Source of the DNA: Apus apus
Taxonomy: Eukaryota > Chordata > Aves > Apodiformes > Apodidae
Reading direction: 5' to 3'
Length of the DNA: 64,000 bases
NCBI RefSeq assembly: GCF_020740795.1
Contig: NC_067302.1
Span: 591,001-655,000 of the forward strand
Part shown: one piece after another, positions 1 through 11,349 of the stretch
How the letters are laid out: each line of letters starts with the position of its first letter
Numbering within the stretch: the stretch's first letter is position 1
The notes under the pieces: model-generated
What the model saw: the letters and a program-made list of their open reading frames with translations, nothing else
Told to the model about the DNA's origin: nothing
The model's database searches: none
Program-made: the position numbers and the translations under genes

Positions 1-1733
1 GGGTCAGGGTCTGCTGAGTTTCCTCAGTGAAGCATCTGCCCTTTGCTAGTTGTGTGAAAGTTTCACAGTTCAGGCCAAGAGATGACCAGGCACCAAGCTG
101 CCTGCTGCCCGAGGGAGTGTGAGGCAGCCTGAAGGAGCTTCCTCCAGGGCAGAACAACTGACCGTGCAGAGAGCTGTGTGGCCCAAGAGTTGTCATTATT
201 TGCATTTGGAGAAGGCCATATATCTTGGTGGTTCTTGCTGTCAGGGCTTCACACTGCTGCACCTTGAGGGAAGTTCTCTGGCTTATAGATCTTACAGATC
301 TTTCACAGCCAGAGCTTTGGGTTTCCATGGATCAGAACCTCCAGTGCAGAGGCTTTTGCTGAAAGCAAAATCAGACCCAGACAGGCCAGGACACAGTGTT
401 ATACTGGGCCCTTCCAGGCTCAGAGTGTAACAGGCAAGAAGTGCCATCTCTTCTGGCAAGCAGGAGATCCCATCCTACTGCTCAGTCTCCAGAGAGGAAT
501 GAAGCCTGGCAGAGTCCCACCTTGCAGGAAAACAGCTCCTTCTGTTGGTGCAAAACTAGACCATTTCCGAAATGTCGCCAGCTCTGGCTGTGCAATCCTT
601 GGGCTTTTGCAAGCTGCAGTATTGACAGAACAAGCAGTTAAACAAACACTGTCTTCTGCTGTAACGTTTGTTATTGTACACCACAAACCACAGGCAGCTT
701 GGCCTGACACCAGCAGAGAGACCTGCATAAATATTCCCATGTTAGCAGTTATCTTCAAGATGCAGCCTCAGCTTGGGTCTTTCCCAGAGAGGATGGAGTG
801 ATAATGGTGCACAGGCAAAGGCAGATCATCCCAGCACACCACCAGCAGCAGCTGGGGCCAGGGAAACCTGCTCCCTGGGCTCCAGAGCTTCTTCTGCTGC
901 AGCTCCCAAATCTTAGCAGGAATTTTCAGACAATAGATATGGCCACACATATGCACGTGTGCCTGGAGAGAGGGGCAGCAGGCTAAAGGAGGTGTGTGGT
1001 GTGTTTGTTGGCAGCCCCTGTCGGCTCAGCTTTGAGGAATGACATGAGCAAAATGGCCAAAATCCATGCCAGTTTTGGATTCTGTCTCATCAAAACCTTT
1101 CATATGTTCCCTGCTGGGATATTGGAACCATCAGCTCATTGCAGCCAAGACAATGGTTTCTGCTAATCCAAAAAAGGTCCTAAATATGGAGCTGTAGTAC
1201 AGATCTCAAATGTATTTCATACGTTGTGCCTAGAAAGTAAAATGCTATTTGGTGAAGTCTTTCATGGTTACCTTGTGGATGCCCCTGACATTACTGATGG
1301 GATGGGATGAGCAGAGTGAGTGCAAATGGATTTAGTCATCTGCTGCCTCCTTTCTCAGAAGGAGGACAAGATGCCAGACCCTCAGGGCTTCCTGCTCTCG
1401 TGTTTCAGAGGCATGTGTGCAACAGTGGATGCTCCCCTGGAGATGATGAATGGCCACTCTTTGTGAATGACCATTCATAATGGCTGAGGAGGAAGTGCTC
1501 AGCCAGAGCAGATAACCGAGGGTGGCTTAGATTCAACCAGGCTTGTTCCTTGCAGAAGGTTGTGCCTCCAGCTGCTGTAGGTACGTGATGCACTTTGCAG
1601 TGTGAGAACAGAGGCCCCACTTGCCTTGCAGGGGTGCAGCAGAGGCAGGATAGTTGCTGGTTGCATGAAGATCCAGCAGCAGCTGGGCAGCAGGGGTGCA
1701 GGTCTGTGTGTGCAGTGCTGCCTGCACTGCGCT
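1..1733. other. unique sequence, no gene recognised
   Basis: Mixed-composition unique DNA with several overlapping frames under 180 codons on both strands. None carries a recognisable domain or a convincing run of splice-bounded coding sequence. No CR1 tail or other repeat was recognised. The stretch immediately before the minisatellite is already CTG/CAG-rich. Confidence 0.5.
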
Positions 1734-1884
1734 GCTGCTGCTGCTGTGCCCCACTGTCCTGCTGCTGCTGTGCCCCACTGTCCTGCTGCTGCTGTGTCCC
1801 ACTGTCCTGCTGCTGCTGTGCCCCACCGTCCTGTTGCTGCTGTGCCCACCGTCCTGCTGCTGCTGTGCCCCATCGTCCTGCTCC
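1734..1884. repeat. 24-bp CTG-rich minisatellite, six copies
   Basis: Six head-to-tail copies of a unit made of a CCTGCTGCTGCTG half followed by TGCCCCACTGT. Copies begin at 1734, 1758, 1782, 1806, 1830 and 1853. Copies 1-4 and 6 are 24 bp; copy 5 is 23 bp, having lost one C, and so shifts the reading phase. The first copy merges into a CTG run. Because the unit is a multiple of three, the first four copies stay open in every frame and generate long frames that look like Leu/Cys/Pro or Gln/Ser repeat proteins. These frames are products of the repeat rather than evidence for a gene. Variation between copies (ACTGT or ACCGT, TGCC or TGTC) shows the array is not freshly homogenised. Confidence 0.9.
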
Positions 1885-3808
1885 CCCCACAGGACGTGTG
1901 TGATGAGAGAGTCGAGGGGTTAGAGTCACCTTCACTTGGCTGCCACTCGGGCTGCATCGGCTTTTGTTCTGATTCCTTTCCCCATTGTGAAAACAACTGA
2001 AGTTATTTTTTTCTCTCTCCTCTCTGGTGATCCTGTGAATCTGTTTCCTTTCCAGCCACGTGGTGTGTAACTAGCCCTGGGCTCCAGTGCAACTGAAAAT
2101 TGCAAGTAAACAAGTCTGGAGCCCTGCAGCAATGAAACTCCTTGGACCTGTCCTGGTGGGCTTTGAGTATGGGCTGACTTCTCTCGTGCATGGGAGGCTG
2201 TCAGGGCTCACTCCTGGACCAGCAGCACCACGATGGGTCTGACATCCTCAGAAGAAGTGCTGCAATGACCTGACACCCAAAATCTGCCCTGTGGCCCCTC
2301 TGAAATGTCTGTGGGAGGGTGGCAAGTGCTGTGCATGGTCCTGCACTGCCCAGCCACCAGTGCCTGCAAATGCTGATGGACAAACCTGGGATGGATGTTA
2401 ATCCCTCAAAGCAAAGCTGGGTTGGCCTCTGCAGGGTTGTCATGGTTTGAGCCCAGGCAGCAGCAGTTCTCGACACAGCACAGCAAGGCACAACTGGGCC
2501 ACCTCTGGGCTGGCTTGCAGTGTCCTTGATGAGAGCCATGGGAAGGGTGCAGCTCCTTCAGGGGCTGCTCTGAGCACATCCAGGCTGGGCCCCAGGTGGC
2601 CAGGAAGGAAAATCTTGGCAATGCCTGTCCCACCCCCAGGGCATGACTTTGCTGGACAAGCATAGCCAGCTGTAGGACTCAGGGAAATGGGGAAACAAGT
2701 AACGATGGTGGAATTGGTGGTGAGGTGCCAGGAGGAACACCACCTGTTGTGTCTTGTAGGCTGCTCAGAGGGCTGGTTGCAGGAAACAGCTAAGAGTGAG
2801 AATACCTCCTGGGCAGGTGGAAATGAACTGGAAACAAACATTGCTGGGGAACTGGACTCATGTTAGGGTGAGAACTAGCTGGGAAAAATTTCCTGGAACT
2901 GGTATTGCCTCAGTCTTCACAAATCTACCAAGAAATTGTGGAACTGAGCCAAATGAAGCCAAATTGATTCAGGAAAGAAAAGCTGAGAGTTGTAATTGAA
3001 CCTGTTTCAGAGATTTTTTTGGAGTGAAGCATTTTCAAGTTTCCTTTTTTGGAGTGTATCTTTTGAAATCTCAGTATTTTCCTGCTTTATGTGATAGCAG
3101 AGAGTTCAGAATAGAAATAGAAACTTGGAATTACCTAAAATAATGAATGCAAATTTTTGTTTCTGTGTCTTTTATCCCACTTGGGATCAAAGTAGCATTC
3201 TGACATCTTGAAATCCCTGGTGGAAGGGAATTTTGCTCTCTGTGCAGCTTCCCAGTGGTCCCGAGAGGTGAAGGTGTGTCGCCCCTTGTCGATGACTTGC
3301 TCAAGCTCTTCTGCTTTCCTTTACTCCCTCCAGGGCAGCAGGTTTTGTCCTTCCCCCTGTGCAGCAGCGTCCTCTGCGTCCTGCTGGCGGCATCCCTGGT
3401 TCAGTGCATCTGGCAAGGTGGGGAGCAGCCTGCTTTGAGCCCTCAGAGCATGAGGAGAAGGAAGGAGGAGGACGTAGGAGGGAGGAAGAGGGGTCAAATG
3501 GTGGCAGACAGACATGGGAGGAGGCAAGTGAGGAGGGGCAGCAAAGAAGAGCAGAGATAGTCCTGGGGAAGGGATGGGAACATGGAGGTGGTGCTACAAC
3601 CTCCTCCGCAGGATCTGTGGGTCCAGGAGCACACTGAGGGCCTCCTGTGTGGTGCCAGCTGCCAGCACAGCCCTGGCTGCACGGAGCTGGTGTGTGGCTG
3701 AGCAAAGGTTCCCAGGGTGGGTGAGAGGTGGCTCAGGACAAGCCTCAACCTGCGCGGCGCTGCCAGGGGAGCTGCTGCCCAGGAGGGGCTGCAGGGGAGG
3801 GGGTTGCC
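1885..3808. other. unique sequence, no gene recognised
   Basis: Unique DNA. An A/T-richer patch lies at about 2990-3190 and a purine-rich patch (GGAGGAAG-type) at about 3445-3580. Frames of up to 141 codons occur on both strands, but none has recognisable homology. At 2439 a short TGTCATGGTTTGA motif recalls the start of some avian LTRs, but no LTR body follows. Confidence 0.45.
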
Positions 3809-3953
3809 TTCTGCAAGAGAAAGGAGGCTGAAGGGAGACCTCACTCTGCAATTACCTGTAAGGAGGTTGGGGTGAGGTGGGGATTGGTCTTGTCTCCTAG
3901 GGAACAAGCAATAGGACAAGAGGAAATGGCCTCAAGTTGTGCCAGGGGAGGTA
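3809..3953 (+). mobile_element. CR1 LINE, internal part of 3' region
   Basis: Diagnostic CR1 text is visible: a GAAAGGAGGCTGAAGGGAGA block, then AAGGAGGTTGGGGTGAGGTG, then the GATAGGACAAGAGGAAATGG-type block ending in a CCAGGGGAGGT motif at about 3953. This region encodes the extreme C-terminus of the CR1 reverse transcriptase. The copy is 5'-truncated. It is interrupted at 3953 by foreign coding-derived sequence, and the rest of the same CR1 resumes at about 4179. About 25 bp of the expected CR1 sequence at the junction is missing. Confidence 0.85.
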
Positions 3954-3983
3954 AAGGATCCCACCATACTGGGCCAGTCAGCC

Positions 3984-4164
3984 AAGTGTTATCACTTGAC
4001 CCATGATGAATTCATCCAGCTACTGCTGCAGAGAGAAGGAGCTGAGCAAGAAGGAGGAGCACATCCATGAACTGGAGAGCTACATTGACTAGCTGCTGGT
4101 GAGCATCACGGAACAGTCTCCCACACTCCTCCAGATCCCACTGGGGGAAAGCAAGGCCAAATAA
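3984..4164 (+). pseudogene. RAB11FIP C-terminal Rab11-binding domain pseudogene
   Basis: Translation gives the Rab11-binding domain of a class I Rab11-family interacting protein; I judge it closest to RAB11FIP5 (Rip11). In one frame 3984-4034 reads KCYHLTHDEFIQLLLQR. The frame then changes by one within the GA-rich run at 4031-4036 and continues as KELSKKEEHIHELESYID. An in-frame TAG follows at 4090-4092, where the family normally has an arginine or asparagine before the LLV motif. The reading resumes as LLVSITEQSPTLLQIP and closes with Lys-stop at 4162-4164. In the family this helix forms a parallel coiled coil that binds Rab11-GTP on recycling endosomes. With a frameshift and a stop, this copy cannot make the domain. 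No intron or splice site is visible inside. It sits inside a CR1, with CR1 sequence ending at 3953 and resuming at about 4179. A retrocopied fragment or a captured terminal exon are both possible. The identification rests on recalled family motifs. Confidence 0.75.
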
Positions 4165-4178
4165 CCTTGGGATCACTG

Positions 4179-4318
4179 TCTTCCCCAAAAGGGCTGTCAG
4201 GCCCTGGCACAGGCTGCCCAGGGCAGTGGTGGAGTCCCCATCCCTGGAGGGCTTTAAAAGCCCTGTAGATGTGGTGCTGAGGAACATGGCTTAGTGATGG
4301 GCTTGGACATGCTGGGAA
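4179..4318 (+). mobile_element. CR1 LINE 3' part, continues the 3809 copy
   Basis: The CR1 reading resumes with the block encoding the last reverse-transcriptase residues (GGCACAGGCTGCCCAGGGCA, then the TGGAGTCCCCATCCCTGGAG region) and GTAGATGTGGTGCTGAGG. It belongs to the same subfamily type and orientation as the 3809-3953 segment, so the two are read as one element split by the RAB11FIP insert. The 3' tail with its 8-bp repeats is not preserved; similarity fades at about 4318. Confidence 0.85.
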
Positions 4319-4564
4319 AGATGAGCATGCTCCAGGTCTGGTTGATGAGTGCTGGGACCCCTGTGCAGCCCATGCCTGGGGACATGTCCAAACGGGAGCT
4401 CTCCCTTGTGGCTGGAGTACATACAAGGTGGGGAGGCTGGTTCACAGCAGGGATGCCATGGGGGGCTCAGGCTGCTCTGCCAGGCAACACAGGGATGGCT
4501 CAGGTGGGTGTGCACTGGGATGGTGGGTGGCACTTGGTCTCCTCACTTCTCTGGTGAGAGATCC

Positions 4565-4864
4565 CAGAATCACAGAATCGTCATGGTTGGAAAGGACCTC
4601 TCAGGTCACCGAGTCCAACCATCAACATAAAAAAACCCAGACAAACACAAGCAACCACACACACTCCACCAAAAACACCCACAAAAAAACCCCCACCTTG
4701 GCCACCGGAGCATGCCCTGAAGTGCCAAATCTACACGTTTCTTGAACACCTCCAAGGATGGTGACTCAACCACGTCCCTGGGCAGCCTGTTCCAGTGCCT
4801 GACCGCTCCTGCAGTATAGAAATGCTTCCTAATATCCAATCTAAACCTCCCCTGCTACAACGTT
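4565..4864 (-). mobile_element. CR1 LINE 3' end, minus strand
   Basis: It begins with the reverse complement of the CR1 tail (CAGAATCACAGAATCG) and the GGTTGGAAAGGACCTCTCAG block. The minus-strand frame 4606-4839 contains the CR1 reverse-transcriptase C-terminal signature WNRLPRDVVESPSLEVF. Between about 4624 and 4695 an A/C-rich low-complexity stretch (runs of AAAAAAAC, CACACACAC and CAAAAACACC) replaces the usual short linker, so the copy has expanded there. It is 5'-truncated near 4864 and lies tail-to-tail with the plus-strand CR1 that ends at about 4318. Confidence 0.93.
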
Positions 4865-7086
4865 AGGACAGATGTAGGAATATGCATGTCTTCTGGGGAG
4901 CCAGGGGAGACTGGACCATGCTCATTCAGGTGATGAGTCTCACATTCCTGTTGATCCAGCTGGGAGAGGCGAGAAGGGTGGTTTATTCACTAGAGTCACA
5001 TCAAAAGGATTTGCAGTGCCAGGCTGCAGCTGCCAGGAGTTTCAGCTGAATGTGAAGCACGGAGGAACTGGGCACTGTTCCTGGGAGCTGGTGAGGAGAG
5101 CCATGCTCTGCCCCAGCTCCCTTCTCAAGGACCTTTGTGGGGATCAAGTCGTCACCTCCATGGCTTGAGCAGCAGAAAGCAGGACACAGGAAGGCTGAGC
5201 TCTGCCCAGGCCTGCTGGTGATCTGTTGCACTTTGTGCAGCATGCACAATATTTAGCAGAGGAGAGAGGGAACAACTGTCTCTGGGTGCCTCAAGGGGCA
5301 AGGGGTGTGTGCTGCCGCAGCCCTGAGGAGAAACACAAGACAGGGGCACAGAGAGGGAAGGGACTTGCACCTTTGAGGCCAGTTCTGCTTTGTGTCCACC
5401 ACAGGGATTTGGCTGCTTTTGCTATGGAGAAAAACCATCAGTCAAGGCTGTTGGCAGGAGTGCAAACCATTCCTTGAGCCTGCTCAGCCTTTGTGAGCAG
5501 CCCTGAACAGCCCTGCTGCTGCACCCACAGCTTCCTGGCTGCTCCCCTTCTGCTTTCTTCACCTTTCTGCCTGCTCTTCCCCTCCTGTTCATCTCCCACA
5601 GCCAAGGAAGATCTGGCTAGTCCATTTGTGGCCACCACAAGAAACAAGTTTTTTCACTCTTCCTGCCTCTCCAATACTTCTCTACAGTATTTTGCTCCTG
5701 TTGGTCAGTGTTGCAGCCTGGGAGACTGATAAATTGCATAAACTTGAAAATAACTAGGAGGGATATAGATATTTGGGTTCCTCTCTCATGTTTCCAGCAG
5801 CTTTGGAAGCTTTGAGTGGCTCTGAGAAATGGGTGACACACAGCAGGGGGAGGAAGACCTGGAGAATCACTGAAGTGCTGGCTGACAGACATCTGGGGGT
5901 CTGCAGTCCAGCCTCACACTTGGAGCAAGAGTAGCCTCAGCACTAGATCAAGGTGGCTGTGTCTTTATTGAGCTCTACCTTGAAAAATTCCAAGATGAAG
6001 ATGAGAGGAAAATCTCCGTTTCCATACGCTGTCAGGCTGCCCTCAGCCTCCCCTTCTCCATGGGAGCTCAGCCCCTCTCACTCAGCCTCTCCCTCCCACC
6101 TGGTGCTCTGGGTCCTTGGGCCTGGCCCCCTCCAGTTTCCCCATTTCCCACCTGAACTGGGGTCCAGCACTGGTCCCCATATTCCAGGTGGAGCCTCAAG
6201 TAGGGCAGAAATGAACCACTCTCAGCCTACCAGGCACAGCTCGTCTGCTGAGCTCCCATTTGTGGTTTGCCAGGCTTGCAAGAACACGCCGCTGGTTTCT
6301 GCTCTGGCAGGTGGAGCCTGAATCAGAAGGAAGTGCCCAGCAGACGTTGCATGTCATTTTGTGAGGAACTTGCTTGGGGTTTTGCATTTGGGAAACCCCA
6401 GGGCTCAAATGGAAGACAGAATTGGTACTTATGCAAGTTCTGGTCTGTGAGGAAGCTCCATCCACAGGAGATGCCAGGTTGAATCTCACTTAGGAAAAAG
6501 GGTCTTGGGTGGAGACACTTGGACAGAAACATGATCTTTTCAGACTCAAACACAGATGGTAAAGAACCAACCTAGTTCTCCCATGATTTTTAATAACTAT
6601 GCTTTAAATTATCTTTAAGCCAATCTGATGACTGTGCCTCCTGCTCAGAACATCAAGGGGCTGCCCAGCACTTTGCAAGAGGAAAAAAGTGTGTTGTGCC
6701 CAGAAAGGTACAGCTTGTGTTCTGCTGAGGACACAGTGAGCAGAAGGAACACAGAGTGCAGGCAGAGGGGGTGAGCTGTTCCTCACAGACACCTTCTCTT
6801 TCCTGCATCCATTTCACATGGCAGGAACTGATCTGAGTGAGGCTTCTGTGACCCTGTTCCGTGGTGTGTTCCTCCTTGCCTCTGTGCCAGCCAGATAATT
6901 TGGGGGGTTGATCAGGCTGAAAAGTAACCCTGCAAAAGCTGCTTTGTGTTGGGCCAAATGAGCCCAGGGGGGTGGCTGTGAGTGGGGGGGCCAGGCAGTG
7001 ATGTGGGGCCAGGCAGGGGCTGTGCCACAGGGGCTGGGGACGGGGTGGTCTCTCCTTCTTGAAGTTAGGGAAGTTCACATCACCAG
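4865..7086. other. unique sequence, no gene recognised
   Basis: Unique DNA between two minus-strand CR1 copies. Frames stay below 125 codons and show no domain. The G-rich patch at 6966-7045 holds several runs of four to seven G. Nothing else was recognised. Confidence 0.45.
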
Positions 7087-7255
7087 AGAATCATAGAATC
7101 ACAGAATCATCCTGGTTAGAAGGGACCTTGAAGATCATCAAGTCCAACCACAACCTAAATCCCCTGCCGTAACCTAATCTACCCATTCAGTGCTAAAATC
7201 ATATCCCTAAGCACTGTATCTATATTTCTTTTAAAGACTTCCAGGGGTGGTGACT
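7087..7255 (-). mobile_element. CR1 LINE 3' end fragment, minus strand
   Basis: Three tandem tail units (AGAATCATAGAATCACAG and a further AATCAT) are followed by the GGTTAGAAGGGACCTTGAAG and ATCATCAAGTCCAACCA blocks. The copy ends near 7255 in the block that reads CTTCCAGGGGTGGTGACTG. Divergence from a typical CR1 is moderate and no coding potential remains. Confidence 0.92.
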
Positions 7256-7256
7256 G

Positions 7257-10200
7257 TGTTCAGGGAGTTGGGGGGAAAGGAGAAGCAATTAGTCCATAAA
7301 TCCTCTGGAATCTGTTGGCAGCAAGCCACCTGACCCAGCCTGGCTTCCACCGCCTCGGAGCTGATGCTGCTGCACCTGCCAGATGGTACAAGCCTGGCTG
7401 GAGGGCAAATGTCTCAGCTATCCCTTGTTTGGGTTATTGGTAAAGGTCAGGGCCCTGGGGAAGCTGGTGCTGGTCTCTGCCTGGGCAGGCTGCTCCAGGT
7501 CTTGAGGTGCAGGTTGACCCGAGTGCATCAGGAGCTGTTAGTCCTGACAAATCAAGTGGGCAGAGCTGTGATCAGGCCCTGCTGATTCGGCTCCAAGGAA
7601 TAGGAAGGAAGGAAGTAATTGCTGTAAATTCAGTAAGAAAGTCCTCAAATCTAATTGCTGGAAGTGGTTAGGGAAGCTGACAGACTGTAGTCAGCATTGT
7701 GACTATTTTCCAGCTCATTACCAAGGCTGGAGCTCTGGTGCAGATGGGGGGAAAGTGCTGGAGAACCTCACCTGATCCCACCTGTGAGGAGCAGAGTGAA
7801 TGCAACAGTGGAGTGTGCAAGGACCCCTGGCTGGAGAGCAGCCAGAAATGTATTTTTAGATGGAGTGTCCAGATTAGAAAATTTATGATAAAACACTTTC
7901 AGGAGCTAATTTTGCACAACCAACCACAGCACATGGGAAAGCTGGGGCTAAAGTTAGTTTTAAATTGCAGTGGCACTTTGAGAGATGAGCTTCCCTAACG
8001 CCAGTGCTGTGCCTTCATGGTCATTGGGAGTAAGAAGAGTGACACAGCTCTGAATGACAGGGGTAGGAACAGCTGTTGCAGGAGGAAATTTCTCAGAGAG
8101 AGCAAAAGGCACCAAGGTCCTGAGGAAATATTCTTGAAATATGGTGAGATTTGAGAGAGTTTCAGCCATATCAGAGGCTGGAGCATGTGGTGCTTCATGG
8201 ACATGACCAGTGGGGAAAACCACTGCCTGACACTGGACAGTCACTCAGAAAGGGCCTTCTCTGTTCTCATGTTAACTCATGTATTAATAAAGAATTTTCT
8301 TGTAAATTCTCAGAAATGTCATTTTTGCCATCTAGGAAAGAAATGCAGAGAATTACAGAATATTCTGTGTTCTTTATATGTTACCCAGCTTGAATGCTTT
8401 GGGAACACACACTGTATTTCAGCCTCAGTCACTGAATCACCAGGACTCATCTGCTGTGTGATCTGACTTACCGTAGGGTGACAACACATGACTTCATGTG
8501 ACATTATGCAGCTTAGCATGACATGTAAACTTTTTATCATGTGGGTTTTCAATGCATTTAGCAGAAGCCCAGGCCCACACTGAACCTCATTTGCAAGCCA
8601 GGATGTAGCTGTCAGTGGGACTGATCACCCTTTGGAAAGCGAAGAGCTTGTTCACATCTCTGAGGAGCAAAGTCATACCTTGTGCTGGTGCTGCTGAAAG
8701 CACTTTTCTTTCAGAAAGCAACAGTTTAGAACTTCAGTGGATTGGGGACCTGTAATTCCCTCTGGCTCTCTTAAAAATCTTGGCATTAACTTCTTCATTA
8801 CAAACCACACCAAGTCCTTTAATTTCACGCTGCTGCAAAGCAGAGCAGAAAGGACAGCTGTTCCCCAGGTGAAGTAAAGAAGAGGCAGGAGCTTCTGGGG
8901 CAAGTTGAGACACTGGTGGGGTGCAGGGAACAGTGGGTTTCTACAGTCTAGCCACTGACTCCTTGAATTTTCAAAAATGCACAGCACTGGTCAGGGCAGG
9001 GACATGTCCCTTCTCCACTAGCCTTCGTTTTGAATCCCTGTTTCATGAGCAGCCTGACCTGTCCTGGATGGGAAGTGTCTGACACACTCCAACCCTCTGC
9101 TGCTCTTTGGCAGGTGGTTGCATCCTCCTTTCCAGGGGAACCTGAACAGGCAGGAGTCCCTGGGCCCCTGAGAGGACTTTGCTGCTCAGGCTGCAGGGTG
9201 GCATGTTTGGTCATTGCTGCTCAGGAACCAGAGCTCTCCACCATCCCAGACACACGATGGTCTGGGCTTCTGCCTCAGGGATCCTGCAGGTTCAGTCATG
9301 CTGTCCTGTGCTGCCAGTGATGAAACCCACCTGCTATTTAATTTCTCAACGTTCAGATCAACTGGGATTATACCAGTGCCCATAGTTTTCCCTTCTGTTA
9401 CCCTGGAAAGTCACTTGCAGTTGTTTGACTCATGAAATGTGACGAGTTGGAGTTTGGTTCAAGACAAAGCAATGCAGAAGTCTAAGACCTCTAGGGCCAA
9501 AGGTCCAACCCCTTTTCTCCTCCACAGGGACTGCCTGGTGTCCTGCTCACAGGTGGGGAGCAGGACACAAAGCAAAGGTCTAGCTCCTCCCTCTGCTGCA
9601 GGCTGGGGGGGTTTGGGGGCATGTGGGGTGCACAGCCCACCCAGGGGGGATCAGCCTGTACAGTCTGCTCAAATATCTAATAAAGGCTTTAAATTCATGC
9701 AGCTCAGCTGCATGGCAGCTATTGGCAGCTCCAGGTAAACACTGGGAAGAACTCCAAGTACTTGTGCAAGGCTCAGATGAGACTGCTGGGAAGAAAAAGT
9801 TTTAGTCCCTTAGGGGCAGGATCCCATTAAGATGGATTTCAGAGAGTTTTGTTCTGATAAACAGATAATTCAGAGACTTTTATTCTAACAAACACAGGCA
9901 AAAGTGGTAATTCCCCTAAATGGAAATGAAAACTGAGCTACAGAATGAGCTTGTCCAGGTGAGGACCATTCAGGACCTCCTCATCCAGGGTCCTTGTCTT
10001 GGCTCCAATGGGAGCTGGACAACACCTTGAGCATCCTACAATAACACAGCACAACACCCTGGGGGGTGCAAGTCAACAGCCTGTGTGAAGCCTGTGGCCA
10101 TGGTGGAAGAGAATAGGCAGAGCCACAAGGAAGTAGTTTAAAGGTTGTGCATGAGGCCTGAAGGCTGGAGGAGCTGCTGTGATGGGGGAGACCTGGCTGC

Positions 10201-11349
10201 TCCCAGTGACCACAGGCTGCAGGGCACAGCAGCAGGGTTCCTGGGAGCATGGCAATGCAGAAGAAAGAGGAAGCCCTTGAGAACTGGATGGGAGTCTGGG
10301 TAGGTGTGGCAGAAACTTCCATCCCATGGATGGTTACACTGCAAAATGGCCCCTGGCTGGCCTCCTGCAGTGGTCCAAGATGTCCCAGCACCAGCTGGGA
10401 TCCGTGGCTCAGATGGGGCAGCCAGGCAGGAGCAGCCATGGCTGGTGTGGTTCCTCTGGTTCCTGCCTGTCCCATCCCTGCTGTCCTGTTGGATGTTTGG
10501 CTGGAACATGAAGCATGTGGAGTTGCCCTGTGGTGGCTCCCCATGTGCTTGTGTGCTGTCTTATCAGCTCTCCTGAGAAGTTTTCCAGCTGGCTTTTCTG
10601 CAGTGCTGCCCCTGCAGCCTGATCCCAGGTGCACGGAGACCCACTGCAGCCAGCAGAGTCCCTGCTGTGGTCCCACAGGGTGCAGGGTCCATCTGCTCTC
10701 TGGCCCTTGGCCAGCATGGGAAGGCAGCTCTGGGCTGTGTCCCAGCTGAGAGCCACAGGACAGACTGGGTCAGAGGAGAGGGGCACAAAACAGTGCTGGG
10801 GCACATGGAGCCTGGGCTGTTCCCAGGGCACAGCCAGAGGGGGGAGGCTGGGGGAGGTTTCCAGCAGGAGACACATCCTGGGTCCCTTTCCTTGCCCTTG
10901 CTCGTGTGGGACCTTCTACCCACAGCAGTGAGAGCAGAGAAGCAGACCCTGATGTCTTTGTCGCTATATAACCCAAACACAAGATGACTAGAGGTCTGCA
11001 TGGAGGCCAACCAGGAGGGAAGAACCCAGCTTTCAGGATGGAACTGATATTTTCTTCCTTATTTTTCTTCCACCCAACTGTCAGGGCTGAGATGCCTTCT
11101 CACAGTGGTTGTCATGGGGGCATTACTCTCCAAGCAGCAGAGGAACCAGTGGACACCACCTGCTAATAGCAGATCCATCCATCTGGGGCCAATTGGCTGT
11201 TTGGTGTTCAGGGATGGTCTCTGTGCTGTGTCCCAGGAATGTCTGCTCTCTGTCCTGCAGTGCACGGCTGGGTATTGCCCCAAGGACTGGACACCAGCTC
11301 TGTGCTTGGGCAGGTGTGGCCCAGGGCTGAGTGACTCTGGGTGACATTA
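7257..11349. other. unique sequence, no gene recognised
   Basis: Four kilobases of unique DNA. The longest frame (9981-10676, minus strand, 231 codons) lies in GC-rich DNA that is also open on the opposite strand, which argues for low stop density rather than selection; it has no recognisable domain. A G-rich patch at about 9606-9653 has closely spaced runs of G7, G5 and G4. No repeats were recognised. Confidence 0.45.

Noticed and set aside
1405..2000. several frames of 75-176 codons with Leu/Cys/Pro or Gln/Ser repeats
   Set aside because: They are translations of the 24-bp minisatellite.
2439..2460. TGTCATGGTTTGA motif like the start of some avian LTRs (also near 32018)
   Set aside because: No LTR body, poly(A) signal or second LTR follows at either place.
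9981..10676. 231-codon minus-strand frame
   Set aside because: No domain, signal or repeat recognised; the opposite strand is equally open, and composition explains it.
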